DNA of 64,000 bases from Echinococcus granulosus (GCF_000524195.1 NW_020170397.1:1117274-1181273), one strand, 5' to 3'. Positions 1 through 13,059 are shown, counted from the stretch's first letter. Notes: generated from the sequence alone by a model not told the origin. Translations and numbers: made by a program.

Positions 1-3000
1 GTGATGCCGCTGGCCTGCGAACCGCCGCTGGGCGGAGGAATCAATCATCCCACAACAAAACTCACCTTGTTAAAGAAAAAATGAACAAAGTGGGGACGGA
101 AACGAGCGTACATCAACCGGGGCACCTGACCACTTTGCACGTAGTCCCGAAGCTCGTTATTTAGTACCACGTAGCCTGTAGGCACACGAACTTCAAACAC
201 TGCCATGCCACTCTCATTGGCTGGTTCCAAAGGCTAAAAGGTAGAAGGGTCCTTTAATCCTCAACTTTCTGACAACGGCTCATACTGGTCGGTGGCTGGT
301 ATACACTTCGCGAACCAGCTAAAAGGACATTAAATTGTATAAAACTCTTCTCCGTAGTAAATATTAAAACAAGCGGAAATTTGGCTAAATGTGTCCACAT
401 CCTTTAAACCAGACATAAAATACAAAACCATGAAAGTTACTTCTTTAAAGGTTTAAGTATCAAACATCTTGGTTGAAGGGCAATTCCCTTGAGGGCCAAA
501 TGAGGTGTGCACTGAAGTGGACGCTTACATGATTTCCCGTCCAGCTGCCGCAGACGGACATGCGCATGTGGGAGTTGTTTCTGCCTGTAAATGTGGGGGT
601 GCATTCAAGGTCGAAACTGGGGTACAATCTAAGAGGATTTTCCGGGTCGAGAGGTTCGCGTTGAATATCGGGAAACTCCACGTTGTAACTGACATCCATT
701 TGAAGAGTTAGGAGTCCAGTGCCCTCTACTGCCAGCGTTACGTCGCCCCACACAGATCGTGGTGGATACTGCAGTTCAAAAAAGACTTGCATGGTAAATG
801 TTGTCACCACAAGAGTCTTCGTGTTAAGTGATTGGCTTAACATGTTTCAATGGACGGGTTAAGTAGCCAGGATCACTTCAAAGGTGGGGTTAGCAATCAC
901 CTACCACAGTGCGTGAGAGCGTGGAGTAGTTGTCGGGCACGATCCATATCTCCGGTTCCCACTGTTTGAGGGAGCTTATTTTCTGCCTCACCGACATCTT
1001 GTAGAGAGCACGATTCTTGTCTGCCAAAGCGAATTTGCGCAGAGCTTGAAGAGCCACTAGCGAGTCCTGAGCGGCACGCACACAGTCAGGTGAGAACAGT
1101 AAAATGTATGATCAAAGGAGAGCAAAGAACAGAAAGTAGAGCACATACGAAGGTGCTAGTGAAGCCAGAGACGTGATTACGTTGGTTAGTGAGCCAGTTT
1201 ACCATGTCATGGGCCTCGTGGACTGCGGGACTCCAGGCATTGGTCTCAAGTTTGATGAGGAAGACGAGCGCTGAGCACGCCACTCCGTAGCCGTCATTGG
1301 GCCATTCACCCCGTGGATTCTCGATTCGCCGACCTGCTTGATCAATCTCATAGATTGGTGGAGGGATAGGATAGTTCGAGTAGTATACATGATCCGCTTT
1401 CAGGTGACGCCTTTGGATCTGATTCATCGCTCTACATGGGACAAACACACAACTTTCCTTCATTGAATAACCAGTTTTTGCATAGAGATACACTATGCTA
1501 ATACAATAAAAAAGAAGCATATTTTGTTAAAAAAAGACTTAAGGGCGCTATATTTGGTGGCAGAGGAAAGCGAATACAATCTTAAATGACATCCATCCTG
1601 ATATTTACTGTTGAGAAATAACCTTTAGTGGGGCAGAAGAAGGGTATATTGCCGCGGATACGAAAATCTGGGACTAATGACGTCTACCTTTGGTAACTAC
1701 ACCAATCCCGTACTGTATAGGAAACTGTTTACAAGTGAAGAGACACTAGTGGTGAACCACCGGGAAAGTTCCATTACGGAGCTGTCTACGATGCCCGTAG
1801 GAGGATATCAATTATGTGAACACGCGATACTTGCTCCACTTCCTTACTCTTTGGAGAAAACTTAGATAGGCATGGCTGAGAGGCACTGAGGTGAGAACAC
1901 CGTGATGAGGGGGAATAGACGCAAAATCCTATTTTCATGGAACTATGTCAAATTTCTTCCTTTGTTGCATGACTCTGCTTCTAGACCAGTATCCCTACGA
2001 CTAGCTATGGACACACGTGATGGCCACCATATTCCCCGTTCCCCAATACGGTAGAATTGCCAAAGGTCAAGTATGCCCTCAGTCGAATAGGAATTCAATG
2101 AGTAGCATGGTTGACTTGTGGACATTTTTCTTACAGCGTCGAATACACCATAGTGGCTGACACAGAAGGTTGTCCAAGGGGAATGCAGTGGACAGCACTC
2201 TAAAGGGAGGAGGGGCTTTGTAATACCTTTTTTTGCAGTTCAACTCTCGGTTTTTGCAAAAAGGCCAACCAGGGGCTCTGCCATTGTGCCTTCTTAGGTT
2301 GAGCTAGCCTCTAAACCATTTTAGTAGTCCCCAGCCCTTCTGTATAGCAGCAATACATTATCTACCCTAATATTATGACTTAGTAGTCTTCAGAAAAACC
2401 TCGGAGCGCTACAAAAGGTCCATGGTTTGAATGGCATATAAATATGTCAGATAGGAAGTAAAGTAATACAAACATTCATAAAGGAAGTATACAAAACAGC
2501 ATCTTAAAAAACTGCACACACTAAGATTAAAGTATATGTGAGAAAGTTGCCATCCACACTTTCACTAGCAGACTTCGTCTTCGATTTAATGTGATGCACT
2601 AGCTCAGACAAGAAAATCTGAGCGTCACATGCATGCAAAGTTGGTAAGTAAAAAAGCAACAAAGTCGTTCAGTCAGTTAGTCAGTCTTTGAGGCGCTTAT
2701 TCAGTCATCCATTCTAGTCATTCAGTCAGCACAAAATGGGCAAGTGATTGCGTGGATCAGTAGATGAGAAGCATAAGGGAAGATGAACATACTGGGTAAG
2801 TTCGTTTTGAGCGTTGGCTCCGGCAGCAACTTGAAGTGCATAGGTGGCAATGATTTTGGCGAAGAGGTCGTCAACATTGAGAACATGCTGTCGAATGAAC
2901 CCAACAGCGAGGCTGACTACGCGAGAGGCGCGATCGGCGGCGCGTCCGCTGGGAGGCGAAGTGCCGGCGCCCCGTAGACTTACCACTACCATAGCCGCCG

Positions 3001-6000
3001 TGGGTAGACGGCGGTGCGCCTCACGCTCCGTGGGATTTGGCCACCGTGTTTCGTTCACTGGAGGAATGAATCGACGGTCCACCACCACCACGCCCTCCCC
3101 CTTCACCGGCCAACTGCCCACTAGCATGGGGTCCGCTCCTGACGTCTGATTGACTTGCGTCTCCATCAGAAAGGTTATCGTACGTACAAACGTTTCGTCC
3201 TCTACGAAGATCCACCGCTCCCACTCCGTCAGTCTCGCCAGTAGCATGTTCCATATCGCGAATGCTGTCGGAAGGGCATGGGGTCTAATTGTGATACAAA
3301 ATGCACAAAATCATCAGTCTTTTTCATATAGTAGACTTGAGTATACTTTCTAACCTCGGAGGTCTAGCCTGAAACAGCAGGGACCACCAGCACCAGCTAT
3401 AGGAGAGACCATGGAGGCTAACTTTTAGACATTGGTGAAAATGGACATGCTCGCTACCAGAATCTTGGAATAAAATCGGTCACCACAGTTGCCAGAGGGG
3501 CCTCACAGTCACTTAATTATTTTAAAAGCCATTAGTCTGTCTACAGAGGGTATCAGTGCAACTACGGAAATATGTGTCACACGTTTATGACTTCGGGCCC
3601 AGGTGAAAAAAATAGGATTCACATGTACGTGAGGCCGGTAACGAATGTGCTAAAGACCGAAGGTACTCAGCTCGCTTCTAAGGTGGAGTTAGTTAGCTAG
3701 TCAACACAGCGTAGAAAACCCATTCACAGAATACAGACGACTAACCGGTCAAGGTGGTCGCGAAAATTGCAGAAGGCGCCGGTGGAGTTGTCAAAGTACG
3801 TGAATCCACGCTGCAGGACGATGGAGCAGTAGTTGACTCCGGCGAGCATCACGTCGTTGGGCAGGTAGCCGGCGCCACGCAGGTAGAAAAGCAGTTGCAG
3901 ATTGAAACCCAACTCGAAAAAGACGTTCTCTGCCGCTCCGTAGGATAATCGTAGGACATTCTCAGTGCTTGCATACTCAAAGTTACGGCTGAGTGCGGGT
4001 CCAATTACGTCACCTTTGGGCGCAAATAAGACAGTGATGATCTGTTTTGAAAAGGGGAAATTAATCAAATCTCGCATAATCACAGAGGTGCTTATGATAT
4101 ACCTTCTAAATGGAGTTAAATTCTCAAAATGATACCCGACATCTGCTGCACCATTCTGTGAAACAGTGGAATGGAATTACATCGACTTGCTCAAGTTAGA
4201 CGAGTAAGTACACCTCCCGCTCGTAATTGCTGTAAAAGCAGCTTACCCGTAACACTAACCACGCCCTTCTGCGAGCCGGGAATGAAGCGATGCGCCCGTT
4301 GTTCGGGCACCGTAAACTTCTCCGGCACAATCACGCGAAAGTTGTTGACAAACAGCCGACTGGAGCTGGTGAGATCCATGAAGCGAGAGGTGTGAAAGTA
4401 ATTCGGAATGCCATTCATCTATGTAAATTGTAAAAAGAAGATGCAAACACTACAGTTGCCCATCCACACTTTCATTCCAAATTTAGCCACATATTTCAAA
4501 TTTAAATGTCCGATTGCGATTCATCCATTGAATTCCAGATCCTTCTATCCATTTAGTATACATTAATCCAATCGTACTCTATTAACTCCACATCCGTCCA
4601 ATAATTTCTGATTCATCCAACCCTACATTCACCACAAATTCAATCCCTCCGTCTCAGAATTACCCATTCATCGTAATTGGTTTTGTCTCTTATTTCGAAC
4701 TCCTCCGATATCAATCAGTCCAATTATTCAAAATTCATTCAAACTTCCAATCCTGATATATTTTGCCTTTCTAGACCCACCTTCCCAGTAACCTATCGGG
4801 GGTCCATTCATTCGTTCACACATCTTTCACTTTATTCATTCATTTGTTAATTTACCCACAATAAGTCCACTCGATCATTCCAAAGTCCTCCATCCACCCA
4901 CCACAAATATTGGCATCTATGTGCAGTTGCATTCGAGAGAAAAAAGTAACCTGGCTACTCAGCAACTAGTAAAGCGGTCACTTATAAAAGGACGTGATGG
5001 ATAAGGAAGTCCATGGAGGTACTGGTCGCATACATGCACGAAGATGGAACGCGTCTCGCAGTTGGCCCCAAGGAACGAGAACGCACATATGGTGAAGGTA
5101 TTGTTCCCCGTGTTACGAGGCAAAATAGGTAGATAGACGTATTTCGACTCGCCGGCGTCCAGGTACACCAAAGTCTCCACGGTCTCGTTGACCGAGTAGG
5201 GCGGTGCCCAGGCTGTCGTCAGACCTCCGTAGGGAACTCGAATCACTCCGATGCTCGGGTTCGCGTTCACCCGGACCAGTGCCTTACAGGTGACAGAAAA
5301 CAGGCTCTCTGTAGGTTTACCACTCTCACAATTGACTAGGGTAAATGACAGAGACATCTACCACCCATAATAAATGGTAATGTGAAGAGTTCAAAAGAGC
5401 ATATGCTATTAATTCCATCTTCATAAGCCCAGTCCTAATCAGTCTTTTCTTCTTGCGTTTCAGAGGTATTGCAGTTGAGTTAGAATTTTAGAAATTGCGT
5501 TTAAAGTAGCTGTACATGGAAATCCTTTAAAGGCTGTGTTGAATTTTGCATCGGTACGCCAGTCATGCTTTTAAAAGACACATGGGCAGGATAAATATCT
5601 CTCCAGATTGTTGCAATTTTCTTCAGTATCTAGAGTAAGATGATTTATTGCAAATTTTGGGCTATTTTTGATACCTCTGTATCAGAAAAAGTTTAAATAA
5701 TCCACAGCTAGATGAAACGGGAGAAGAGAAAATGAGGGAGGAGAAGATGGGTAATATACCTCAAGGAAGTATGTCCAGTAGTTAAAGAGGCAGACACGGA
5801 CACCAAACTGCTCGCCCCAAAAACCGACCTCGGGGACTTCAAGGGTGAAGTAGAAGCGGCGTGCACCGTCAAAGCGCAATGGAGCGTGGTTGAGCGTGAG
5901 GCCCTCCGAGACGTCCATTGCAAACGCTCCCACCACCCAGCCTGCTTCCATCTTTGGTAGTGGGACGCGAAATTGGATCTGCCCGTCCGGTCTGCCAACG

Positions 6001-9000
6001 ACATTACCGTTGTTATCATCAATCTTGATCAGCAAATACACCCTTATGAATATCTGTTGCTAAGGCTCATTCACATTTGAAAGCACTTGAATCAAAGTAT
6101 TTTCCCCCACCTGCTGAATCCAATACTTTCTGTCCAACCCGCCAACACCACAGTCAATCACGCCTATGACTGTTTATATACCCACTATCACAATCAAATT
6201 TAATCCTCAGATAGACACCGAGGGAACGGATCAGCTCATATTAGGTTAGACTTTCGCTAGTATTTGGGATTGACTACAGAGCACTCCAGAATGAAACAGG
6301 AAGGGTAAAAATGGAGACGCACTTGACGGGTGTACTGTGCCACATCCACGCGCCGTCCTCCCAGTTGCGGTAGAGCATCTCGAAGGAACCGAGCTGGCGT
6401 AGCTTTGGCGGCGCGGTGGTGTTCTCCGGACAGTCAGCCTCATCAGCCCAATTAACACACTGGTTGATGCCATCGCAGCGCTCCGCTCGCGAGTAGCATT
6501 CCCTTCCTGATGTCGCGTAGCAGGGCAGCGCACGCGCCGGGTTCTCCGTCTCGTTGCAGGTGTCTGTCATCAAGAATAGATGAGGCAAACCTTCCCCAAA
6601 GCGCTGATTCGGGGAGAAGTTGGCTTACGACATCATATGACCCTAAACCTCAGTTGCTGGAGTTCGTAGGCGTGTTCCAGTTCACAAAACCCCTCTTTTA
6701 GTCGAATACGTTAGTAATAGTTTGGCTGATTATTTGGGATTCTGACGTGTTTAGGAGATGAAGATTAGTAGGAGGGAATTCGGCTAATGATTCACTGGCA
6801 ATCACTCACGATAGAAGTTGGCCTTTGTGAAATTGGCGTCGGTAAACATAACGAGGCCAGACTTCTGCACAGTGGAGTTAGCATCGGCGCCGTAAGTGGG
6901 CGAGGGCACGTAGACGCGATCCACTTGGCTCGCGCTGTTGTACCACGTGAACTCATACGGCATCTGTGCGTGCGCTTCGTACATGGACATCTCATTAACC
7001 ACCTACAAGTGAAAAGAAGCAGTTGAGTATCCATTCACACGAACCCAAACCATCTATCAACTACGTCCTGACACACATCGTTTTCCTGGATGAAGGAAGG
7101 ACTGTCATATCGAAACAAGTCGGCATGGAGCACGTTCACTGCGAGATAGGATCCAGGCGTGGCAAATCCTCGTATCTCCACGGTGTCTAGGTTCAAGTCC
7201 TTCCCTCGATTCACTTGAATTTGCACATTGTTTATTCGACTGTAGTTGGTGAAGAAGGTTAAACTGTCCGCGAGAATCTCTCCGTCGTTCTTGATGCAAA
7301 ATGCCAGAATCCGACAAATCGGTGCCATCGCCTTGGAGATAGCGATCGAGAAGGATCGAAATGTGACCATGCTGCGCATCGATATGCGATCAGAGGTGAT
7401 AATGTTTCCACCTGCAGTGACCTATGAAGGGACAAATAAGAGTTTGGCAATTTCGAGTAGCTTTTATTTATTTGTTCATTCATTCTGTATGGTGAAAGTG
7501 TAGCCTCTAATTGATGCCGACATTGGTTCACTCCGATTAGGATGCATTTTTGAAAAGGTTACTTAATTAGATGGAGTAATAAACCTATTATATTTGCCAG
7601 TTCCAAGCCAAGCGACAAAGACATACCAAGTAGTGGATAGTGTCCACGGGATAGTTCGTCTCCACGTTTAACACCATGTACTGGCCAACCTGAAACGTTT
7701 ACAAACGCGACAGCGTTACACATCATGGCTGTTTTTGACTTCTTGTAACAAGATCTAGACCAATAACTTATCGTGCAACTAAAGGAGGGGGGAAAGGGGG
7801 GACGAAAAATAGACACCGATGCTAATTTTAAGCAGAACCACAATTGTTTGTCTGGATAATTAAAGGTTACACAACCGAATGAATAAAGGTGGAGTTTATG
7901 AGGGGAGAAGGTAATGGGAGTGTTAAATCAAGGACCAACCTGTGGCTGTGGGGTGGTGGTGGTTAATTGCAGGTACGTACTGGACGGAGATTGGAATTTG
8001 AATAGTCGCTGATAGGCGGTCGCAAGAACCACAGATTTTTCGTCTATGAACGACGCCTTAAATCACGGAGAAATTTCTTTTCAAAAGACACAACATAGTC
8101 TGTATGGAAATTCGACTCAATTAAGTCATCTCTACTTAGCTCATTTCAATCACGAGGGTTTCTCAAAGCGAAGAATGACTAGGAGGAGAGTTGGAAGGGG
8201 AGAGAAGGAGGAGAAAATACCTGTAGAAGCAGACTAGTGCATGTATCTTCAGCAACGGGACGGAAGGTATACTGGATCAGAGAGTCATCTGGGATGGGCA
8301 GAAATACTCTTCTCAGTTCTGCACCCTCTGCACACGAGATTGTCAAACGCACTCTTCGATTGCCTATGTAGAGTGGCTGCCGACCGTCTGCAGTGAAAAT
8401 CACCATCTGTAAAAGCGATACCAACAGTCACAATGAAAGCCCCTTCGAGGCAGTCAGTATGGTTGCATTAAAATCACTTACATAGGCGGTGAAATACATT
8501 CCTGGCTTGTAGAGTCGAACACCCCCGCCGAGAAATTTAATGTTAGAATTGGCCGAGAAAACTTGAGTGAAAGCCCATCCTGTTCGAGTGTCTCCCTCCC
8601 ACCAATTTGTCACGGAAACGTTTGCCCAAATATCCATGTTGGCTAATGAAGGTTCTGCGCCCCCCACGCTTCCGGTAAGTTGGGATCGCAGCTCGAAGAG
8701 GGGTACTATAAAGGCAGCGTGACCGTCCATCTTAACAAAAAATAAAACGCTTTCATTTATATAATTTTACTATTAATAAATAAGTAGCACGGTGATTTCA
8801 TACTTGTGTGATGGTGCGCTTAACAGTTCCAGCCGGAGGTTTGGACCACATATCGGGCCCACGCTCACGCATTTCGATGATAACACTTGCATTCCCACGA
8901 ACGTACTTTCCGCTGGTATAATTAGCCTGTATTAATCCAGTGAGAGCAAAATCTTCATCCGAGTACCGAGGAAGCATAGTCACGTTGACATCCCATAGTG

Positions 9001-10002
9001 CAGCCCCTGTGAAAATGCCAGATAGGAAAAGGAAAGGCAACCCTTACAGTACTCGACCACTCTAAATGTTTTTTCTACCATATGCTTTTCGTGTCGAGCC
9101 CGAATCATCCAATCTCCCTCGTTGACTTGATCGGCCAGAGCGAAATCGAGTTCAATTATGCCTAAGAAAGAGAGAGGAAATAGAAACCACCTGCAGCACT
9201 TACCCCCAATGTTTGTCATTGGATTGAGCCATCGTTTAAAAAGATTATTGGAAGAGTCAACTACTTCCACCGAAACAAGGGAACCAAACCATGGCATTAA
9301 GTCAGGCTGCACTGGTATAACTCGAAACCGCACGACCTGATTTTGGTGGTAAATCGGCTTGCTCGTCTTTAATAAACTGTAGACAGTTAATGGCCCCTCT
9401 TACCTGAATCATAAGAGACACTGTCTTGGGATAAAGCTGGATCATTGTACGGTTTTGGAAGAGAAGAGAGCTGTTGGTGGCTATATAACCATCTAGGTGT
9501 AACCAGTACTCGCCCTGAGACGCCTGGTTCGGAACCTAAAAGGAATCAGACGTTTTAATAAAAAGGCCACAGATAAGTGTAATCAGAATATTCTTACACC
9601 CTGCACAAAGAAAATCACTGGAGTTTTTCTTGGAAATAGCTTGCATGAGAAATTGATTTTGCAACAGATAGTAAAGGACAATATGGTAAGGATTTAAACT
9701 CGTACTCTCATGTGAAGAATTCGTGTTCCAGTCGCTAGGAAAACTGACGAAGTTGATATCATTTCCACGACGCCCTTCTTAATTGCAAGGCGCATTATGA
9801 TCCTTGGGTAAATCATTCTTAAAATGGAGACACTGATTTGAACATCTTCATCCGGCCTGACACGTTGAGGTGCTAAAATGATATACGAACTTAAAAAAGT
9901 TGTGACGCGAGAAGAAGATCTTACGGTATGGGCTCTAGCATGTAGCCACCCATTTGTTGGGATGCCGCTGGGGAGATCAGGAACGAAAGAATGATGCAAA
10001 AA
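1..10002 (-). CDS. Thioester-protein family (alpha-2-macroglobulin / CD109 / Mcr-like), thioester lost; C-terminus off the left edge
   Basis: Secreted or surface macroglobulin-complement family protein. Traced exons, N to C: 9925-10002, 9706-9889, 9404-9535, 9204-9366, 9048-9161, 8804-9006, 8482-8730, 8221-8406, 7940-8056, 7627-7689, 7065-7421, 6810-7002, 6323-6563, 5760-6042, 5034-5357, 4247-4418, 3746-4070, 2793-3284, 1149-1410, 905-1066, 529-816, 66-233. All phases join, giving about 1585 residues. Visible in order: hydrophobic signal ([14 protein letters not shown]), MG1 ([15 protein letters not shown]), MG3 start ([13 protein letters not shown]), an LDLa module, the [15 protein letters not shown] segment, [13 protein letters not shown], the TED helices ([13 protein letters not shown]), CUB-like segment and receptor-binding domain ([13 protein letters not shown]). 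A further exon may start at 1-14 after a 51-nt intron. The initiator-ATG exon upstream of 10003 was not found. Exon starts at 3284, 4070 and 816 were chosen by phase and are the weakest. The family call is firm; the orthology to Drosophila Mcr is inferred. Confidence 0.9.
2205..2440 (-). repeat. Interspersed repeat copy 1, inside a TEP intron
   Basis: Read on the minus strand this resembles the copies at 20730, 26284 and 56280: TCTGAAGACTACTAAG, a central ACAGAAGGG...CTGGGGACTAC block, CAATGGCAGAGCC, ACCGAGAGTTGAAC and a terminal GGTATTAC. It lies in the intron between TED exons 2793-3284 and 1149-1410. Confidence 0.6.
3922..3939 (-). other. Degenerate thioester site (GAAENV) of the TEP gene
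   Basis: This is the position where the family has GCGEQN, preceded by a conserved lead-in (GDVIGPALS, then NVLRLSY) and followed by the expected helix ([14 protein letters not shown]). The codons here read GAAENV. The thioester cysteine is alanine and the glutamine is asparagine, so the internal Cys-Gln thioester cannot form. The surrounding TED fold is otherwise recognisable. Confidence 0.9.
4419..5033. repeat. Intron of the TEP gene rich in degenerate ATTCA/TTCATT units
   Basis: Between exons 5034-5357 and 4247-4418 the plus strand is full of ATTCATCCA-, TTCATTCA- and CCATTCAT-like words (for example around 4500-4530, 4600-4680 and 4805-4850). It looks like an old, diverged simple tandem array. 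No coding potential is seen. Confidence 0.4.
6323..6563 (-). other. Exon carrying an LDL-receptor class A module inside the TEP gene
   Basis: The exon encodes six cysteines in LDLa order: TC, LPC, REC, ERC, NQC and ADC. The acidic end is [16 protein letters not shown], close to the calcium-binding consensus, although N/Q/N/W replace some usual D/G positions. The exon continues into [11 protein letters not shown], which resumes macroglobulin sequence. Phases 1 in and 2 out match the neighbouring exons, so the module is part of the gene. In Drosophila Mcr an LDLa module also interrupts the bait region; that comparison is from memory. Confidence 0.88.
9925..10002 (-). other. Signal-peptide exon of the TEP gene
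   Basis: After the acceptor (cttttcag) one base completes a codon from an unseen upstream exon, then the frame reads [14 protein letters not shown] followed by [12 protein letters not shown]. The other open frame of the exon does not join the next exon in phase, whereas this one does, giving P-SYIILAP. The exon ends in gtaaga at a 35-nt intron. It has no in-frame ATG before the hydrophobic stretch, so translation starts in a further upstream exon ending in phase 2. Confidence 0.6.
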
Positions 10003-13000
10003 CTGAAAAGTAGAAACGGTTATTAAAACGTACTTAGTAAGCTACAAAGATTTCTCTCAACAGAGTACTGTTAAAATATAACGCTTCCGTAAAATAAGGT
10101 GAAGTCAAAAATCAAAGCAATTAAACATCCACAGGATATATGACTGGAAGTTGTAGCTTCATTAACATCACGGCAACTATGGTCTTGTAAAGCAGGAATG
10201 TATAAGCTGACATTTTTCAAACAACATTACTATGTTTTAGAAGTTGTACATAAGAAACTAAATGGCTATTTTGGAGTATGTGATCATCTCACTGTATAAA
10301 GAGCAGACATGTGAACAAGTTTGCGATCAATGAGAACCTGGATTTTTGGTGCTGGCTTAAATGCCGCCACGCAAAGTGAAAAAGGAACAGCATAGTAAAG
10401 TAATAAGGAATAGTTAATTTAAGCTTAAGGAATTGAGTTGCTTTACAACCACGAAACAAAAAGCTTTAAACCCATTTAGGAGAAGCACCTATAAATCAAG
10501 TTACTGTCAAAGCAAATCGGAAAAATTGCTCAGGTTTCAAAAATATAAAGTAACTCTAACTTGCCAAATTGTATACATTTGTTGCCGGGGAACGCTTCAT
10601 GCAAATTTTTCATTCGACGGAAAGTATGTTTATAAAACTGGGCCGAAAAATAAATAACCAATTAATGATAAAAACAAATGAGGTCGACCTTAATCAGCTG
10701 CTTTTTAACAAGCAAGTACTTTATACAATTACGATGATAAATCCAATAACGAGAAATTTCGCTAGTACTTAGGCATCCATGGTACTTAATTACTAAACTG
10801 GTGGTTGTTTTTGGATTGATATTCATTGAGGATTGTATAAGTATGGCGCATAGAAGGTTTATGAAAAATTTTTCTTGGTGCAAAGAATCCACGGGCCTTA
10901 ATATTTTATGCATGTGAATACGACATGACGAGGTAATATTTGGGCTATGACACTAAATGTCCCATATTTACATTTGCTGTAAATTACTTTATGCACAGAC
11001 AAGGGCCTTATAAGAAAATCGGATTTTAGTAAAATGTACATCAAACTTTTTCGGTGTTGTGACTCCCTAAATTTCCCCGAGAAGTAATTTATGCACCCTG
11101 AGTCTTCCGTTATATCGCAGTAGGCCAAATTAGTACTGCAGAACACTATGCATTAGCACGCAGAAATGTCAAAGGAGTATTGCTTAACGCTCATGTTGTT
11201 TAAATGCACCTTTCAGTGTAAAAGCGGGTAGTCTACTTGAACCCCGTGATTGAGGCATGGTCAGTATCTCCCAAACCAGAGAAGACCTCTGTGTCCAGGT
11301 CTCCCTAAACTTGCATCTATCCTCACCTACACTAAGCAAAAAATATGTACAAATCCGATTAGTCCCTTCGTTCTAAAGATGTGAAGGCTGAATGGGAGGA
11401 TACAAGCGAGGACCGTGCCACAAATGCCAGGCCTCGGAGTGGAAGCAAAATTTCTGGGACCCGGAGTGCCGTGTAGTTTGCCATACATCTAAGCATGTCA
11501 CTGTAGCAGTAGTCCGCAAAGAAATGGATGAAGATGCATTAATATGAACAGACAGTGCGGGTACAGGGCTATGCAGTGCTCGGAAGGCTATAATGTCAAG
11601 TGGGAGAATATCCTGTGTAGATTAGGCAGCTTGCTTAACCAACTATGTGGTTCAACAAAATATAAAATTACGAAATGACCCCTACTTCCTTTGAGTGATG
11701 TCTCGGGTTAAACCGTAGGATCGAAGATGGTTTGATAATCCCACACATTAAGAAGAATGAGACCTCCCGATTGTTGGGCATGTATGCCTGGCAAAAATTG
11801 CTTAATATTGCTTCCTCAAAAGGCGAACTATGGTAGAAGGAGTTCATCAAGGTGTCTCCACTTAATATCGGACGTTTTGGGGCACAGACTAATTCGTGCA
11901 TGTCGATCGCGTCTCTTAGTAGGTTTGCTGAAAGGCGACAATAGGAGAAATATCACGCTCACAGACCATGATGAAACTGTTTTGAGAAAAATAAGATAGA
12001 CATCCCTATGGGGTCAGCTGATATTCTTCATAACTTGATTCCACTCTAGCGGCACTTATTATGTAGAGCTCACTACTAGGAATTTTCCAAAAGTAGAGAT
12101 AATCTGAGTCTCCACCAAATCAGCTATTCACTGGACAAATTGCTAAAATTATGATATTCCATATCTTATGAGTTACAGACGCTAAAAGTGACATTTGTAA
12201 AGGCACTTTTTGACCACTACCGATGCCTATTTTAATCCTTTTTGTCAAAGGTGTGGTGTTGGATCAAGACTTAAAAATTCCCCATCTTGTCGAATAAGAA
12301 AATATCCAAAAGCGCATAATGGCCCTAGCCCTGCCCAGTTATTCTGTTATGTATTTAAACAGAATGCTTTGACGACGCATGCTACTACTGCAGACCGGGT
12401 CACACTGGTGACGAGCGTCCACCCTCCTCAATTTATTGCCGCACGCTGGTCTCGTTTGTCAGTTGCGCATCAGCCACTGCAAATGTTGCATTGCTACATT
12501 TACCCACAAGGTATTGGCAACGAAAAGAAAACAGACCATGATGGGGTCTGACCTTCGCAAACTGGAGGGCCTCCAACAACAGCGCGTCCGGCGAGACATG
12601 GTGCCCGACCGACCGCTGTGGTTATAAACACTGCCATTATCATCCGGTGGTAGGGGTGGAACAGAGACAGTACGAACCCACTAGTCACACTGTGGCCGAA
12701 GGCAACCGTTCCAGAAGTCACTAATAGGAGGGCTGCTCCAGGTAACTTTCAGAGCAAAATGTACATTTGACCTATTGCCTTCTAGTACTTAGATGCATTA
12801 TTTCGTGGCTAATGCTATTTTTGAAATAAAACGCTGAGTCTGCCTTCGAAACGGATACCGCCTCTAAAAAACCATCCGAATGGCTGTCACTCTGCATTAA
12901 CACTAACGTTCTCATCAACATTTCAAGAAAAAAAAGTAAATGGCAAAGGGCAGTGCCGAGGGCTAGCCAAGGATCAAAGAGAAATCTATCCTCTAAAAAT

Positions 13001-13059
13001 AGTCAAGAGTCTAAGCGCATGTGATTGTTGAACGCGAGAGGAGTTGTATGGGGCGGCGA
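10003..13059. other. Spacer between the TEP gene and NADK2
   Basis: No gene is recognised. It should contain the missing 5' exon or exons of the TEP gene. A 77-codon opening at 11668-11901 (-) and an 80-codon one at 11757-11999 (+) overlap and match nothing I know. A motif near 11090-11130 recurs at about 43392-43430. Confidence 0.5.

Noticed and set aside
2844..3149. Arg-rich plus-strand opening of about 100 codons
   Set aside because: Antisense of the TED exon 2793-3284 of the TEP gene.
9694..9999. A continuous 101-codon minus-strand opening at the 5' end of the TEP gene
   Set aside because: It starts at TTG and reads through a 35-nt intron. The hydrophobic signal-peptide frame joins the next exon in phase only if that intron is removed.
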